This document shows, piece after piece, positions 24,646 to 26,461 of a stretch of DNA of 26,461 nucleotides. Source of the stretch: an uncultured Prevotella sp. GTDB lineage: Bacteria; Bacteroidota; Bacteroidia; Bacteroidales; Bacteroidaceae. Both the position numbers and the translations under genes were made by a program. Each line of letters opens with the position of its first letter. Within the stretch, counting starts at the first letter, position 1. The notes under the pieces are model-generated. The model was not told the origin of the DNA, searched no databases, and saw only the letters and a list, made by a program, of their open reading frames with translations. Where the stretch lies: positions 1 through 26,461 of the forward strand of contig CAKQCV010000034.1 in assembly GCA_934217675.1 (NCBI GenBank), given 5' to 3'.

Positions 24646-26461
24646 ATGGTAAAACTATTCACAAAAAGACAATTGATAAAAAATATCAGAATCTATCTTT
24701 TCTTCATAATCAGCTTGGTGTCGCTTTTGCCAACTATGGCAAACAGCTATACCAAGCTCTTTCCAACTGCTGCCGACAGTTTCTGGAAAAAGAACATTCC
24801 GGTGGCTATGCGCAATGATTATATTCAGTTGGGGAATAGATATATAGGTAAGGGATGGAAAGCTATAAGCAATGATTTGTTTGCTGAATTTAGGACAAAC
24901 GGCAACCGCACTAATTTTGAGACAGAAAGCTTTGCAAAAAGGAAACAATTCACTTGTCTTGTTATGGCGGAAATAATGCAGCAAAAAGGTAGATTCACTG
25001 CCGATATATGCCGCGGACTTCACTATTTCATTGAACAGGAACCGTGGTGGGGACTGCCGGCACATTATCCAAAGGACCATCCTGAAAGAGACTTGCAAGT
25101 GGTGGATCTCTTCAACGCCGAAACGGCGAGTATGCTTGCATGGACCACTTATATGCTTGGTGCCGAGATTGGCAAGCGAGAGAAGTGGCTATGCGACAGC
25201 GTGAGGAGCGAGATTGAACGACGCTTCCTTAATCCCACCTTATATAATAAACAAGGATGGAAGGACAATGCCAACAATTGGAACACATGGATTACGAGCA
25301 ACTGGCTGGAGTGCGTGATGCTCTGCGAAAATGACAGCAAGAAATGTGACGAGGCTGTCAATGGAATAAAAGCTGACCTTAGACTCTTTCTCAAAGGATA
25401 TCCAGACGACGGCGGATGCGAGGAAGGAGTGGACTATTGGGACAGAGCTGGTGCATCGTTCTTCGAATCGGTTTATTTTCTTGATGTCATGGGCAAAACG
25501 CTGAAGCTCTCAGAGGAACAGCGCGACAAGGTACACAATATGGGAAGGTTTATTACCAATATGCATATAAAGGACCTATCGTTTGTGAATTTCTCTGATG
25601 CCAAGTCGAAGTGTCTGCCGAATATCAATATTCTCTTCCCTTTCGGACTTTATTTCAAAGACAACACAATGATGGAGTTTGCGGCATTTATTGCCAAGAA
25701 GCATAATTATTTCTCTAAACCTTCGTATCTCTTCCAACGCACGGGCAATTATCCACCGCTCGGCAGAGAACTGCTACTGCTTTCGATGATTAAGGAACTG
25801 AAAAGCACGAAGAGTTCAGAACCGAGAGCAATTGATGACTTCCTTGCCAATTCGCAAATTATGGTGGCATCGACAATGCCGAGCAAAAATGTAAAGCACT
25901 CGTGGTTCGTGGCGGCAAAAGGTGGAAACAACGGCGAGAGCCACAATCATAATGATGTGGGAAACTTTATCATATACCACAACGACAGTCCTGTTATTAT
26001 CGATCTGGGACGCGACACCTATACATCGCAGACCTTCGGCAACCACCGATACGAACTGATGAACAACCGTTCGGCTTATCACAATGTGCCTATTATCAAC
26101 GGACTGGAGCAGTCGCAAGGTAAGCGATTTAAGGCATCCGAAGTGGTACATCATGTTTCTGACTCAATTTCCACAATAACAATGAACCTCGCTAAAGCTT
26201 ATACAAAGGAAGCTTACATAGATTACTGGCAGCGCACAATCAACCTAAACAGAACAAAAAACAATGTGGAGATTACTGAAAACTACAAGCTCGACTCTCT
26301 GCAGATAGAGAAGGACCGCATGGAGGGTGAAGTGTTCGACAATCAGATTGTGCTCATTTGTTACGGCAAACCTATCATCAAGTCACCAGGAACTATTCTT
26401 CTACAAGATGGCAACGTGGCTCTAAGATACGACAGCAGCGTGTTAGCGGCATCAACGGAAA
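24646..26461 (+). CDS. Heparinase II/III-like polysaccharide lyase, partial (first 605 residues, runs off the window)
   Basis: Probable exported lyase acting on uronic-acid-containing sugars. The frame opens at ATG 24646 (an in-frame TGA lies at 24634-24636, so no earlier start) and stays open to the window end. A signal peptide KNIRIYLFFIISLVSLLPTMANS precedes an alpha-helical toroid with aromatic-rich stretches (EPWWGLPAHYP, GWKDNANNWNTWITSNW, GGCEEGVDYWDRAGASFFESV). The heparinase II/III beta-sandwich signature is clear: GESHNHNDVGNFIIY (H433, H435, N436), PVIIDLGRDTYT, FGNHRYELMNNRSAYHNVPIINGLEQSQG (Y478, H479). The lyase family number and substrate are not decidable by eye; rhamnogalacturonan or arabinogalactan glucuronate fits the neighbours better than heparin. 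It diverges from the HTCS gene and carries the shared operator. Confidence 0.88.
   Translation, partial: MVKLFTKRQLIKNIRIYLFFIISLVSLLPTMANSYTKLFPTAADSFWKKNIPVAMRNDYIQLGNRYIGKGWKAISNDLFAEFRTNGNRTNFETESFAKRKQFTCLVMAEIMQQKGRFTADICRGLHYFIEQEPWWGLPAHYPKDHPERDLQVVDLFNAETASMLAWTTYMLGAEIGKREKWLCDSVRSEIERRFLNPTLYNKQGWKDNANNWNTWITSNWLECVMLCENDSKKCDEAVNGIKADLRLFLKGYPDDGGCEEGVDYWDRAGASFFESVYFLDVMGKTLKLSEEQRDKVHNMGRFITNMHIKDLSFVNFSDAKSKCLPNINILFPFGLYFKDNTMMEFAAFIAKKHNYFSKPSYLFQRTGNYPPLGRELLLLSMIKELKSTKSSEPRAIDDFLANSQIMVASTMPSKNVKHSWFVAAKGGNNGESHNHNDVGNFIIYHNDSPVIIDLGRDTYTSQTFGNHRYELMNNRSAYHNVPIINGLEQSQGKRFKASEVVHHVSDSISTITMNLAKAYTKEAYIDYWQRTINLNRTKNNVEITENYKLDSLQIEKDRMEGEVFDNQIVLICYGKPIIKSPGTILLQDGNVALRYDSSVLAASTE

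Noticed and set aside
24624..24818. 64-codon frame overlapping the start of the heparinase-like gene
   Set aside because: It is an out-of-frame shadow; the other frame from 24646 encodes a signal peptide and then a recognisable heparinase II/III-like protein to the window end.

Overview
The window looks like a piece of a Bacteroidales chromosome, most likely Prevotella or a close relative. The evidence is AT-rich intergenic DNA, repeated TAnnTTTG (-7) promoter boxes instead of E. coli-type -10 boxes, a BACON-type lipoprotein with an acidic surface-export signal after the lipobox cysteine, two proteins with C-terminal tails of the type IX secretion (T9SS) sorting-domain kind, and a hybrid two-component system (HTCS). 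The genus is an inference; no rRNA or other marker gene is present. I see no tRNA, rRNA, CRISPR array, transposase or integrase.

Left part (1-7100): a minus-strand operon runs from an Imm51-like gene (5754) through dxs, trkA and trkH to a small BACON-like surface lipoprotein, with gaps of -3, 10, 13 and about 60 bases, and ends at a strong hairpin terminator (34-80). To its right lies a minus-strand FabK-type flavin enoyl-ACP reductase with its own terminator. Its upstream region holds 2.5 copies of a 73-bp tandem repeat, and each copy carries a TATCTTTG box pointing at fabK.

Middle part (7100-14000): an O-acetylhomoserine sulfhydrylase (MetY-like) gene on the plus strand is followed by a 460-bp gene-free stretch with a perfect 33-bp inverted repeat built from GCGCCACTT units. 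Then comes a divergent pair of secreted proteins: a PNGase F-like glycoamidase (minus) and a 1047-residue adhesin-like protein with chitobiase-C-like, PKD and jelly-roll modules (plus). Both end in T9SS-like sorting tails.

Right part (14000-26461): a carbohydrate-utilisation cluster without SusC/SusD in view. It contains GH97 (retaining type, alpha-galactosidase-like), GH43, GH35 beta-galactosidase with a C-terminal F5/8-like domain, a 1360-residue HTCS regulator, and a divergent heparinase II/III-like gene that runs off the right edge. The four enzyme promoters appear to share one layout: two half-sites 21 bp apart, starting exactly 56 and 35 bases upstream of the -7 box, where a -33 box would otherwise be expected. 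The regulator's own promoter lacks this and has a standard TTTG-N19-TAATTTTG. The most economical reading is that the HTCS senses a galactose-containing plant or host glycan fragment and switches on all four enzymes through this site. This regulon-defining operator is the main new observation of the window. A terminator-like hairpin in the heparinase leader suggests a second layer of control.
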